Assembly (NCBI GenBank): GCA_031270465.1
Contig: JAISXP010000069.1
Span: forward strand, 1 to 57,577
DNA: 57,577 nt
Direction: 5' to 3'
Source of the DNA: Tannerella sp.
Lineage (GTDB): Bacteria; Bacteroidota; Bacteroidia; Bacteroidales; Tannerellaceae
In this document: positions 1-8,054 of the stretch, piece by piece
Layout: each line of letters starts with the position of its first letter
Numbering within the stretch: the first letter of the stretch is position 1
Position numbers and translations under genes: made by a program
Notes under the pieces: model-generated
The model's database searches: none
Told to the model about the DNA's origin: nothing
The model's input: only the letters and a program-made list of their open reading frames with translations

Positions 1-186
1 CGTTGCATAAAAACCATTAGGCTCCAATGACGACTTCTCATAACCCTCGGGGGTTTCATGCTTCTCTTCCAAATACAGATGAAGCTCATGCCCTTCTTCT
101 TGCACATCTACCAACTCAAACGAAGAGGCGATCTCTTCCGGCAATATCTAATACGCTAATTTTATATAGGGATTCTCTTTTTCCAT
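1..186 (-). pseudogene. ISAon1-type transposase N-terminal fragment, amber stop at codon 13, cut by window edge
   Basis: Read leftwards from the ATG at 186-184, the frame begins MEKENPYIKLAY, meets TAG at 150-148, and continues in the same frame as ILPEEIASSFELVDVQEEG and on to the window edge. The acidic LPEEI..FELVDV..EG.ELHLYLEEK pattern resembles the short N-terminal protein of ISAon1-type insertion sequences. The residues before the stop also fit that family (NPY.KLA), so I read the TAG as a nonsense mutation of a longer start. An alternative is initiation at the TTG just after the stop. The rest of the element lies outside the window, so whether it is active cannot be judged. Confidence 0.6.
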
Positions 187-190
187 ACGG

Positions 191-221
191 CAAAAGTATG
201 GCTTTTTTTCGATTATTCAAA
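191..221 (-). promoter_or_regulatory. Bacteroidota-type promoter for the ISAon1-type fragment
   Basis: On the minus strand TTTG (221-218), a 19-nt spacer and TACTTTTG (198-191) match the consensus exactly. The -7 box ends only 4 nt before the ATG at 186, so the transcript would start at or inside the start codon. It would therefore be leaderless, or translation would begin further in. Confidence 0.6.
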
Positions 222-411
222 CACAGGGTTTTGCTGGTGTCCCAGGAAAATCGCAAACTTGAGCAATCCAACCGCGACATCCGCAAGGCGATGACTGACC
301 TGATTGCCGCCGGCAAAAAGGAATGAAACGTCGCTAATTGGAATCGGTTCTGGGCATCGCTGATAATCATGCTTTATAATTGCCCTGTTTTAAACGATTT
401 AAATGTTTACG

Positions 412-486
412 TCGGGGTGAAAGGATTCGAACCTTCGACCCTCTGCTCCCAAAGCAGATGCGCTAACCGGACTGCGCTACACCCCG
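412..486 (-). tRNA. tRNA-Pro (anticodon UGG)
   Basis: The minus strand folds into a complete cloverleaf. The 7-bp acceptor stem is CGGGGTG with CACCCCG. The anticodon stem-loop reads CTGCT-TTGGGAG-CAG with the TGG anticodon. The T arm carries GGTTCGAATCC, and the discriminator base is A. The CCA end is not encoded. No other tRNA was seen in the window. Confidence 0.95.
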
Positions 487-647
487 TTTCCTGAAAATGC
501 GCGGCAAAGGTACTGAAATAATCGATATGAACACAATGCATGCCGCATTTTTTCGGTCGCATTGCAGCCTCCTGCCCGCGCCTACTCCATACAGTCAGAC
601 TTTTCCGTCAAAAATCTTTGAATTTCAAATAGTACAAAACCGCATCA

Positions 648-1187
648 TCAATCTTTCACGGACGGAAGCAGAAAATCGGTGAAGCACAATGCCGCCAACG
701 CCGTGCCGTATCGTTTTTCTATTGTAATTCCTTCCGTGACAAAGTTTAAATCGCCCAAATAATATTTGCCGTACGTTTTCTGGTGCAAATCGTGTATCAC
801 GCGAATCAGGCGTGACTCCAACTCCTCGATACGGTAACGTCCGCTGACCTCGCATACCAGGCCACCAAGTTTCTCGTCAAAGTTTTCGTCCTTGTACATC
901 CACGCATACACGATTCCCGCCGACACAAACTCATCCTGATAGCCATGCGAAACAGCCATGATGGTTTTCATTTCCGAACCAAACGGAGGCAAATCAATCT
1001 CGTCCATCGTCTTCAGATGTGCCGTTGCCGGAATCACAGACGAATATGTCATGATGTTGAAATCAGCAATACCGGCATCATACAATGCCATGTGGTAAGA
1101 TCCGGCATGTTTTTCCAGATCGGATTCTCCACTCCCTTTTGCAATAAAAAAGGTATTCGGAATTAAATTCCCTACTCTCTTTACCAT
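648..1187 (-). CDS. pyruvoyl-dependent arginine decarboxylase
   Basis: This is a 179-residue PvlArgDC-family protein. The family makes agmatine and CO2 from arginine, starting polyamine synthesis or acting in acid resistance. The proenzyme cleaves itself at a Ser-Ser pair to form the pyruvoyl cofactor. Here TYSSVIP places that pair at residues 49-50, giving a short beta and a longer alpha chain. The conserved EFVSAGIVYAW helix, the GG..CEVSGRY stretch and the closing EKRYGTALAAL are also present, and length is normal. It stands alone, with no agmatine-processing gene beside it in the window. Confidence 0.88.
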   Translation of the reverse strand: MVKRVGNLIPNTFFIAKGSGESDLEKHAGSYHMALYDAGIADFNIMTYSSVIPATAHLKTMDEIDLPPFGSEMKTIMAVSHGYQDEFVSAGIVYAWMYKDENFDEKLGGLVCEVSGRYRIEELESRLIRVIHDLHQKTYGKYYLGDLNFVTEGITIEKRYGTALAALCFTDFLLPSVKD

Positions 1188-1263
1188 TTCAAAAAGTCTT
1201 TTATTCTATTAATACTAAGTTCATTCCCGTCTTGCCGTTTCATAATGTTTCTGTTCGGGGTCG

Positions 1264-1271
1264 CAAAATTA
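1264..1271 (-). promoter_or_regulatory. -7 box upstream of the arginine decarboxylase
   Basis: TAATTTTG on the minus strand fits TAnnTTTG and lies about 77 nt before the ATG at 1187. No clear TTTG -33 box stands at the usual spacing. The 210-nt gap 1188-1399 shows nothing else. Confidence 0.4.
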
Positions 1272-1399
1272 CAAACTTATTAAAGATTTTACCCTTCTCT
1301 CCTCAAAAAAAATCATATCTTTAGCTAAAATATTTTTCATTCCGGAGGTAAAATCTTCTTTCTCATACGGACAGTCTTCATAAATATCTGACAACAAAG

Positions 1400-2248
1400 C
1401 TAGAACAGATATACAAGTCCCACACCCACATTTCGCGCGCCGACAGAAGGCATAATGACCAATTGCCGGTCATCGTCGATACCGAACAGGCTGTGCCAGA
1501 CGGGAAGCATCATATAACCGATTTCGGCGCTCAGGATGCCTATCCCTGCGCCTGCCACGATGTCGCTCATCCAGTGGGCGCGGTTAATGACGCGAAGCGC
1601 TCCCGTCATCGTCGCGACTGCATATCCTCCAACACCGATCCAGGGCGACTGCTCTCTATATTCCCTGTATAAAATATGCGCCCCGGTGAATGCCACGGCC
1701 GTATGTCCCGAAGGAAAAGCATCGCTGTTCCATCCGCGGGGACGGACAACAGGGATTTGCTGCTTCATGAACGTCACCGTTCCCCACATGAACAGGTACG
1801 ACGTGGCAAGAATCAGCGTCCTGTCCCTGAAATTATGCTGCGACGCGACGCCGGGCAAGAAGTCCAGTCCGTATGCAACTGCGGCAGGCACTGCAGCGAG
1901 GTAAGAGTCGATCGGATAATGGCCGTCGATATTCAGTTCCACCTGCTCGGCCACGTACTTGTCGAATCGACGAAAGGGCGTGTCGTTGAAACGCGCCGCC
2001 GTGCCATAGGCGATAAAAAGTGCGGGAGTGATAAAACGTGTGGCGGAAAGACGTTCGACCTCGCCGGATGTCGAAGCAACAGAAGCGAACGGCTGCCTTC
2101 CTGCTAAAAAAGAACTGTGCTGCGGCAGGCGCGCCAGACTTGCGGGCAGAAGTTCGCGTTCATACAGTGATATTTGCAAAGTATCTTCTTTCGAAAAAAC
2201 CATTCCTGCAACGAGAATAAAACCTGTGATAAAAAGAATTTTTTTCAT
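1400..2248 (-). CDS. PAP2-family phosphatase, exported or membrane-anchored
   Basis: This 282-residue protein has an N-terminal hydrophobic segment (residues 2-19, signal peptide or anchor). A PAP2 acid-phosphatase core fills its C-terminal two thirds. All three signature motifs are visible: K..IPVVRPR, FPSGHT, and INRAHWMSDIVAG, whose His and Asp are the catalytic residues. Relatives act on lipid phosphates such as lipid A, undecaprenyl pyrophosphate or phosphatidylglycerol phosphate at the periplasmic face. The substrate cannot be read from sequence. The extended N-terminal region (about residues 25-110) has no recognisable domain. A second, smaller PAP2 protein follows directly upstream on the same strand. 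Confidence 0.85.
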   Translation of the reverse strand: MKKILFITGFILVAGMVFSKEDTLQISLYERELLPASLARLPQHSSFLAGRQPFASVASTSGEVERLSATRFITPALFIAYGTAARFNDTPFRRFDKYVAEQVELNIDGHYPIDSYLAAVPAAVAYGLDFLPGVASQHNFRDRTLILATSYLFMWGTVTFMKQQIPVVRPRGWNSDAFPSGHTAVAFTGAHILYREYREQSPWIGVGGYAVATMTGALRVINRAHWMSDIVAGAGIGILSAEIGYMMLPVWHSLFGIDDDRQLVIMPSVGARNVGVGLVYLF

Positions 2249-2266
2249 TACCGGGTTAAAATATTA

Positions 2267-2824
2267 TTAATGATAATGTATGGCTGCATATCCATACAGT
2301 TTGTAGACCAGCCATCCCAGCAGCGAGCCGACCAGCAGCCCCGCAACTACATCCGAAATGAAGTGAGCGCCCAGATAAATACGCGAATATCCTATCAGGA
2401 CAGCCCAAAGCAGGATGGCAACAGTGTACGCCTTTTTTCTGACCAGCAACAACGAGAGAACGGCAAAGCCGAAAGCCGTCGTCGAATGTCCGGAAATGAA
2501 ACCGTATATGCCGTTTGCGTGATAGTCATTCAGCAAAGTCACGCAATGCATGTACAAAGGATGCTCCGTAGGGCGGAAACGGGCAAAAGCAGGCTTGAAC
2601 ACATACGCAGAAACGAGCAGGCTGCACACAATGACTGTCACAAACGAAAGCGCGGTGTGAATCCATTCCGTTTTTTTCTTCCATGTGAAATACAACGGCA
2701 CGAGCAGTACCGGACACCATATCCACACACCTGCACAGCACCACATCACCATGTCCAAAAAAGGTGTATGCGAACTGTTGAGCCACAAAAACAAGTCGTG
2801 TTCATATTCCAGGAGCGTTTCCAT
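2267..2824 (-). CDS. PAP2-family integral membrane phosphatase
   Basis: A compact 185-residue membrane protein with about five hydrophobic helices. The PAP2 motifs are KPAFARFRP, FISGHST and SRIYLGAHFISD. Size and topology fit undecaprenyl-pyrophosphate or phosphatidylglycerolphosphate phosphatases of the BcrC/PgpB type, which recycle carrier lipid for peptidoglycan and O-antigen synthesis. It lies 18 nt upstream of the larger PAP2 gene and 23 nt downstream of tdh, all reading leftwards, so tdh and the two phosphatases may share a transcript. Which lipid it uses is undetermined. Confidence 0.85.
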   Translation of the reverse strand: METLLEYEHDLFLWLNSSHTPFLDMVMWCCAGVWIWCPVLLVPLYFTWKKKTEWIHTALSFVTVIVCSLLVSAYVFKPAFARFRPTEHPLYMHCVTLLNDYHANGIYGFISGHSTTAFGFAVLSLLLVRKKAYTVAILLWAVLIGYSRIYLGAHFISDVVAGLLVGSLLGWLVYKLYGYAAIHYH

Positions 2825-2847
2825 CGGCAGGCCTGCAAGTGTGTTCT

Positions 2848-3807
2848 TTACTGTTCATTCAGACTGACACGCAGTTTCGCAAGCATGTCTTTCGTCATCG
2901 CATCCAAATCGTAGCGAGGCTGCCAGTCCCATTCTTCGCGGGCACAGGTATCATCCAGCATGTCCGGCCACGACTCGGCAATCGCTTGACGCAGCGGATC
3001 GACGCGGTATTCCATCGTGAAATCGGGAACGTATTTGCGTATTTGGCTGAAAAGGCTTTCAGGATCCAAACTCATCGAAGTGACGTTGAACGCATTGCGG
3101 TGTTTCAGCCGCGACGGGTCGGCTTCCATCAGCCGGATGGCGGCGTCCAGTCCGTCGGGCATGTACATCATGTCCATGAACGTGCCTGCTGCAATCGGAC
3201 AGACGAAACGTTCTTTCCTGACGGCCGCATAAAAAATCTCGACGGCATAGTCGGTCGTCCCACCACCCGGAGGCGTAATATACGAAATCAATCCGGGGAA
3301 ACGCACCGAACGCGTATCGACCCCATATCGCCTGAAATAATAATCGCTCAGCAGTTCGCCCGTCACTTTCGTCACGCCATACATCGTACGCGGACTGCGA
3401 ATCGTATCCTGCGGTGTCCTGCATTTCGGAGCGTCTTCGCCGAAAACACCTATCGAACTGGGCGTAAACACGGCGCAATGTTTCTCGCGAGCCACTTCCA
3501 GCACGTTGAACAATCCCCCGACACCTACATTCCAGGCTAATTGCGGCTTAGCTTCCGCCACGGCCGACAGCAACGCTGCCAGATTGTATATCGTATCTAT
3601 CCCGTAGCGCGAAACCGCATCGGCAATCTGCCGTCCGTCGGTAATGTCTACCTGCACGGATGGCCCCGACGCGGCAAGTTCGCCTTTCGGCTCTGCGCCC
3701 GAAATATACCCTGCTACAATCTGCCCTCCGGCATAACGCTGCCTCAACGCCATCGTCAATTCTGAACCAATCTGGCCTGTTGAGCCGATTATCAATACAT
3801 TCTTCAT
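2848..3807 (-). CDS. tdh: L-threonine 3-dehydrogenase, SDR type
   Basis: A 319-residue extended short-chain dehydrogenase with the NAD-binding GSTGQIGSEL motif at residues 8-17 and the catalytic Tyr143/Lys147 pair in MYGVTK. The substrate-side segments FPGLISYITPPGGGTTDYA and MYMPDGLDAAI are those of SDR-type threonine dehydrogenases rather than sugar epimerases. The enzyme oxidises L-threonine to 2-amino-3-ketobutyrate. The divergent neighbour, starting 138 nt away, is kbl, the next enzyme, which strongly supports the assignment. Confidence 0.9.
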   Translation of the reverse strand: MKNVLIIGSTGQIGSELTMALRQRYAGGQIVAGYISGAEPKGELAASGPSVQVDITDGRQIADAVSRYGIDTIYNLAALLSAVAEAKPQLAWNVGVGGLFNVLEVAREKHCAVFTPSSIGVFGEDAPKCRTPQDTIRSPRTMYGVTKVTGELLSDYYFRRYGVDTRSVRFPGLISYITPPGGGTTDYAVEIFYAAVRKERFVCPIAAGTFMDMMYMPDGLDAAIRLMEADPSRLKHRNAFNVTSMSLDPESLFSQIRKYVPDFTMEYRVDPLRQAIAESWPDMLDDTCAREEWDWQPRYDLDAMTKDMLAKLRVSLNEQ

Positions 3808-3830
3808 ATTTTATTTTTGAAACACGGGCG

Positions 3831-3838
3831 CAAAGATA
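3831..3838 (-). promoter_or_regulatory. -7 box of tdh
   Basis: TATCTTTG on the minus strand, 23 nt upstream of the tdh ATG. It sits back to back with the kbl promoter, so the 138-nt tdh/kbl gap holds divergent promoters. Confidence 0.55.
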
Positions 3839-3903
3839 CGTATTAATTATCGTATCCGCGACAAATTATTTGTTATTTTCGTCCGTATTTAACCGGAATG
3901 AAT

Positions 3904-3911
3904 TATATTTG
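3904..3911 (+). promoter_or_regulatory. -7 box of kbl
   Basis: TATATTTG, 34 nt upstream of the chosen kbl ATG at 3946. An in-frame ATG at 3898 lies upstream of this box and would give a 16-residue extension of poor quality, so 3946 is the better start. Confidence 0.55.
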
Positions 3912-3945
3912 CCCCTCGAAAAAAGCAAACCTAATAATTATCATT

Positions 3946-5136
3946 ATGTACGGAAAAATAAAGTCATTTCTGGCCCGCGAACTGGCCGAAATCGAAAACA
4001 ACGGACTGTATAAAAAAGAGCGTATCATCACTACGCCGCAGAAAGCCGACATTCGGGTCAACAACAGTCAGGAAGTTTTGAACTTCTGCGCCAACAACTA
4101 TCTCGGGCTGTCGAACCATCCGCGGCTGATCGAAGCTGCCGCAAAAGCAATGTCCTCACACGGATTCGGGATGTCGTCAGTACGCTTCATCTGTGGCACG
4201 CAAGATCTTCACAAAGAGCTAGAACATGCCATATCCGACTATTTCGGGACGGAAGATACCATTCTGTATGCCGCCTGTTTCGATGCCAACGGCGGCCTGT
4301 TCGAACCGCTGCTCACGGACGAAGACGCCATCATCTCCGACGCCCTCAACCATGCATCGATAATCGACGGCATAAGGCTCTGCAAGGCTGTCCGCTATCG
4401 CTATGCCAACGCCGACATGGCCGAACTGGAGCAATGCCTGCAGAAAGCGCAGGAGCAGCGTTTTCGCATCATCGCGACGGACGGCGTTTTTTCTATGGAC
4501 GGAAACGTCGCTCCGATGGACAGGATTTGTGAACTGGCCGAAAAATACGATGCGCTGGTGATGGTCGACGAATCACATTCGGCAGGCGTCGTCGGCCCGA
4601 CGGGACATGGCGTCGCCGAGCAGTTCGGCGTATACGGTCGCATCGACATCTTCACGGGGACGCTGGGCAAATCGTTTGGAGGCGCACTGGGGGGCTTCAC
4701 TGCCGCACGGAAGGAAATCATCGACATGCTGCGTCAGCGTTCGCGGCCATACCTTTTTTCCAACTCGCTTGCACCGGCCATCGTCGGGGCGGGAATCGAA
4801 GCGTTCAGGATATTGAAGGATAGCAACGAACTGCATGACAAACTGACTGAAAACGTGGCTTACTTCCGCGACAGGATGGCTGCCGCCGGATTTGACATCA
4901 AACCCACGCAGTCGGCCATCTGTGCCGTGATGCTGTACGACGCCAAACTGTCGCAGGATTTTGCACAGTTCATGCAGGACGAAGGCATATATGTGACGGG
5001 ATTTTATTACCCCGTCGTACCCAAAGGACAGGCGCGTATCCGAGTACAATTGTCGGCCGGACACGAAAAGGCACATCTGGACAAGGCGATCGAAGCGTTT
5101 GTGAAGATTGGGAAAAAGTTGCAGGTCGTCAAATAA
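3946..5136 (+). CDS. kbl: glycine C-acetyltransferase (2-amino-3-ketobutyrate CoA ligase)
   Basis: A 396-residue fold-type I PLP enzyme of the alpha-oxoamine synthase family. It cleaves 2-amino-3-ketobutyrate with CoA to glycine and acetyl-CoA, completing threonine breakdown begun by Tdh. Visible features are NFCANNYLGLSNHP near residue 48, the VDESHSAGVVG stretch near 208-217, and TGTLGKSFGGALGG with the PLP-binding Lys242. The start matches family length and follows a good -7 box. The next gene begins on the base after its stop codon, so translation is probably coupled. Confidence 0.93.
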   Translation: MYGKIKSFLARELAEIENNGLYKKERIITTPQKADIRVNNSQEVLNFCANNYLGLSNHPRLIEAAAKAMSSHGFGMSSVRFICGTQDLHKELEHAISDYFGTEDTILYAACFDANGGLFEPLLTDEDAIISDALNHASIIDGIRLCKAVRYRYANADMAELEQCLQKAQEQRFRIIATDGVFSMDGNVAPMDRICELAEKYDALVMVDESHSAGVVGPTGHGVAEQFGVYGRIDIFTGTLGKSFGGALGGFTAARKEIIDMLRQRSRPYLFSNSLAPAIVGAGIEAFRILKDSNELHDKLTENVAYFRDRMAAAGFDIKPTQSAICAVMLYDAKLSQDFAQFMQDEGIYVTGFYYPVVPKGQARIRVQLSAGHEKAHLDKAIEAFVKIGKKLQVVK

Positions 5137-6009
5137 ATGCCGCGCAGTCCGAATTCAAGCATGCAACCCAGCAATTTTCACAGCCACTGCACTTTCTGCG
5201 ACGGACACAGCGATCCGGAAGACTTTATCGGCGCAGCGCTGTCGCAGAGATTCAGGGCCTACGGCTTTTCGTCGCACTCTCCGCTGCCGTTCGAGACAGC
5301 ATGGAACATGTCCGCCTCCGACATGCCCGCCTATCTGCACGAAATCGCGCGGCTGAAAGAAAAATACAAAGGACAGATAGAAATTTACGCAGGTCTTGAA
5401 ATCGACTATCTCGACGAGACCTGCAATGCTTCCATCCCCTACTTCCGCTCGCTGCCGCTGGACTACCGCATCGGCGCCATCCATTTTCTGCCGTGGAGGC
5501 TTCCTCTGGAAGAAGACAATATGAGTTGCATCGACGGCCGCTACGAGAGCTTCGCCGAGGCCGTCGCAAAGCATTACGGCGGCGACATACGGCTGATTAC
5601 AAAACACTATTTCGAATCGTCCATGCGAATGGTGGAAGCGGGCGGGTTCGATATCGTCGGACATCCCGACAAGATTTACATGAACGGAAGCCTCTATCCC
5701 GGTTTCGACCTCTCGGCAGACTGGTACTGCAAACCTTTCGCGGCTTTCCTCGACCTGATTGCCGAAAAGGAATTGACTGTCGAGGTCAATACAAAAAATC
5801 TGCACCGTAAAAATCAGATATATCCGCATATAAACATGTTCAGGGAACTCAGGCGGCGCAACATCCCGGTCATCGTCAATTCGGACTGCCATTTCACCGC
5901 GCTGGTGAACGACGGGCGGACGGAAGCGCTCGCCCTGCTGAAAGATGCCGGATTCCGTACGACGCGCGAACTGGCCGGAGGCGAATGGACGGACATCCCT
6001 GTCGAATAA
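5137..6009 (+). CDS. PHP-family phosphatase, histidinol-phosphatase (HisK) type
   Basis: A 290-residue PHP-domain metal hydrolase. FHSHCTFCDGHSDPEDF near the N-terminus carries the first His-x-His metal ligands. GFSSHSPLPF, the Glu of AGLEIDYL, the GHPD segment near residue 180 and the late VNSDCH complete the metal site. This arrangement is that of HisK-type histidinol phosphatases, which release histidinol from histidinol phosphate. No his genes are nearby, so another phosphate ester could be the substrate. The ATG at 5137 abuts the kbl stop; a second ATG at 5161 would also suit the family. Confidence 0.78.
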   Translation: MPRSPNSSMQPSNFHSHCTFCDGHSDPEDFIGAALSQRFRAYGFSSHSPLPFETAWNMSASDMPAYLHEIARLKEKYKGQIEIYAGLEIDYLDETCNASIPYFRSLPLDYRIGAIHFLPWRLPLEEDNMSCIDGRYESFAEAVAKHYGGDIRLITKHYFESSMRMVEAGGFDIVGHPDKIYMNGSLYPGFDLSADWYCKPFAAFLDLIAEKELTVEVNTKNLHRKNQIYPHINMFRELRRRNIPVIVNSDCHFTALVNDGRTEALALLKDAGFRTTRELAGGEWTDIPVE

Positions 6010-6045
6010 TTCAATTCTGCGCATATCTGAAAACAGACAGCAAAT

Positions 6046-6942
6046 ATGTTATCATTCAAACCCATCGATATTGAAGACAGGAAGATCATTACTTCCTGCA
6101 TATATCCGTGCAACTACATGAACTGCGATTTTTCGTTTGCGAATATATGCAGCTGGCGTTTTGTCTACAAAAGCGAATTTGTCGTAGTCGACGGTTTCCT
6201 GCTGATTCGCTTCTTTGCCGACGAAAAGCACAGAGGCTACATGTATCCCGTCGGTAGCGGCGACTTGAAACACATCGTCGGACTGCTCGAAGATGACGCC
6301 CGCACGGGAGGTTATCCGCTGAGGATTTTCGGTGTCACGCCGGACGCAAAAAGCGAACTCGAAAACTGCCTTCCCGGACAGTTTGCGTATACACCCGAGC
6401 CGGACTACTTCGACTACGTCTACCTGCGTACCGATCTGGCCTCGCTGACAGGCAAAAAATATCAGTCCAAACGCAATCACGTAAACCGGTTTAAAAAGCA
6501 GTACCGGTACGAATACCTCCCCATCGCACCCGACATCATCCCCCTGTGTATGAGTCTGGAGAGCAAGTGGTTTCAGACCAACAGCACAAAAAACGATATC
6601 GACGGACTGCGGCTCGAAAACCGCTCGATGCGTTTTGCCATGAATCATTTCAGCGATCTGGGGCTGCTGGGCGGGGCAATTGCCATCGACGGCGAAATTG
6701 TCGCCTTCACGTACGGTTCGCCTATCAACCACTGCACTTTCGGCGTGCATGTCGAAAAGGCCGACATACGGTACGACGGCGTTTTCAGCCTCATCAATCA
6801 GGAGTTTGCATCGCGCATTCCCGAGCAGTTCGTCTTCGTCAACCGCGAAGAAGATCTGGGTCTTCCCGGACTGCGGCAGGCTAAGCAGTCTTACCATCCA
6901 GCCATCCTGCTGGAAAAAAATACGGCTGTCAAAAAAACGTAA
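6046..6942 (+). CDS. DUF2156 / phosphatidylglycerol lysyltransferase-domain protein
   Basis: A 298-residue protein resembling the C-terminal aminoacyl-transferase domain of MprF-like enzymes (DUF2156, a double GNAT fold). Characteristic segments are CNYMNCDFSFANICSWR near the N-terminus, KKYQSKRNHVNRFKKQY in the middle, GLLGGAIAIDGEIVAFTYG and the final NREEDLGLPGLRQAKQSYHP. There is no membrane domain, so it is a soluble stand-alone version as is usual in Bacteroidota. The acceptor is unknown; an aminoacyl transfer to lipid or peptide is an inference from the family. The next gene, another GNAT, starts 12 nt later. Confidence 0.8.
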   Translation: MLSFKPIDIEDRKIITSCIYPCNYMNCDFSFANICSWRFVYKSEFVVVDGFLLIRFFADEKHRGYMYPVGSGDLKHIVGLLEDDARTGGYPLRIFGVTPDAKSELENCLPGQFAYTPEPDYFDYVYLRTDLASLTGKKYQSKRNHVNRFKKQYRYEYLPIAPDIIPLCMSLESKWFQTNSTKNDIDGLRLENRSMRFAMNHFSDLGLLGGAIAIDGEIVAFTYGSPINHCTFGVHVEKADIRYDGVFSLINQEFASRIPEQFVFVNREEDLGLPGLRQAKQSYHPAILLEKNTAVKKT

Positions 6943-6954
6943 CCCTGTAACCTC

Positions 6955-7884
6955 ATGAAACAGCAAATCATCGACTTGTGGAAGACCGTATTCGGCGATT
7001 CCGACGCATTCGTCAAACTCTGGTTCGACCACATATACAGGAACGAACAGACTCTGGTCGTCGAGAAGCGCGGGCGCATCGTTTCGGCGCTGCAAATCAT
7101 CCCCCGCGAGATGATTTACTTTGGCGAGCGTATCTCCGCGGCATACGTCTGCGGCGTCTGCACCCTGCCGGCCGAGCGCGGGAAAGGCTTCATGACGCAG
7201 ATGTTGCACGAGGCGGAGCGCGTCATGACAGACCGACGGTTTGCTCTCGCAACGCTTATCCCGAGCGACGGATGGCTTTTCGGCTACTACGGCCGCTTCG
7301 GCTATGCAACGACGTTCGACCTTTCCTCCGAGACACACTGCCTTCATACACAGACATTTCCTGCCGTTACCTGTCGGATTGAGCCTTCGGGACCTGTCGC
7401 TGACGATGCCCTCTACCGCTGCTACGACCTTGTGCAGTCCGCACGTCAATGCGCCATAATCCACCGCGCAAGCGACCTCGAACTCGTAAGACAGGACTGC
7501 CTGACGGACGGCGGCGACTGCTGGGCGGCGCACGTCGACGGACAGCCGGCCGGTATCGCCTTCGCCGTCCCCCGCGCGGACGGAACGGTCTTTTTCAAAG
7601 AAATAGCATGTGACGACCCTTCGTTAAGAAACGCGCTGATACAGTCCGTCATGAAGCATTACCGCGCACACACCGCCCGTGTCCGCATACCGCCCGTCAC
7701 CGCCTCGTCCGCTCCCTACGGCATGGCGCGCGTACTCGATGCAGCACGCATATACGACATCTACCTCCGCCACAATCCACCGCCCGCAACCGGCAATCCG
7801 CTACGCGCCGACATTGCCGCATGTACACAAACCCTCCTCGCTTACGACCGGCGCGCGGGATACATGAACTTGATGCTCGATTAG
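6955..7884 (+). CDS. GNAT-family N-acetyltransferase (Eis-like)
   Basis: A 309-residue protein. An N-terminal acetyl-CoA-binding GNAT fold is visible as AAYVCGVCTLPAERGKGFMTQML (residues 62-84), where the R-G-K-G-F loop binds the CoA pyrophosphate. It is followed by PSDGWLFGYYGRFGY, typical of Eis-type and related acetyltransferases. A second, degenerate GNAT-like half follows. The substrate is unknown. It is probably the last gene of the kbl/PHP/DUF2156/GNAT run, and a hairpin at 7937-7958 closes the unit against the converging barrel gene. Confidence 0.82.
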   Translation: MKQQIIDLWKTVFGDSDAFVKLWFDHIYRNEQTLVVEKRGRIVSALQIIPREMIYFGERISAAYVCGVCTLPAERGKGFMTQMLHEAERVMTDRRFALATLIPSDGWLFGYYGRFGYATTFDLSSETHCLHTQTFPAVTCRIEPSGPVADDALYRCYDLVQSARQCAIIHRASDLELVRQDCLTDGGDCWAAHVDGQPAGIAFAVPRADGTVFFKEIACDDPSLRNALIQSVMKHYRAHTARVRIPPVTASSAPYGMARVLDAARIYDIYLRHNPPPATGNPLRADIAACTQTLLAYDRRAGYMNLMLD

Positions 7885-7936
7885 ACTGCGGGCGACGAAC
7901 GGAGGCTGCCGAATGCAGGCCGGTTCATGTGCGAGC

Positions 7937-7958
7937 AAAAAATTCACTCGAATTTTTT
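7937..7958. terminator. bidirectional intrinsic terminator
   Basis: AAAAAATTC and GAATTTTTT form a 9-bp stem around a 4-nt loop between two convergent genes. It carries A and T tracts on the proper sides for termination in both directions. The rest of the gap 7885-8054 shows nothing. Confidence 0.55.
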
Positions 7959-8054
7959 CTCCCGAAACGTGCGGGGAAGAAAAAAACGCAGGTTATTTAT
8001 TTCGCATCCTTCAGCCGGCATGATGCACCCGGCGCTCCAGGCCCCATGCGTGCC

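Noticed and set aside
198-326. A 42-codon plus-strand frame (MAFFRLFKHR...)
   Set aside because: It runs antisense through the promoter of the insertion-sequence fragment, has no promoter of its own and matches no family I recognise.
6052-7533. A 493-codon open frame on the minus strand
   Set aside because: It is antisense across two clear GNAT-type genes and their gap, with no motif.
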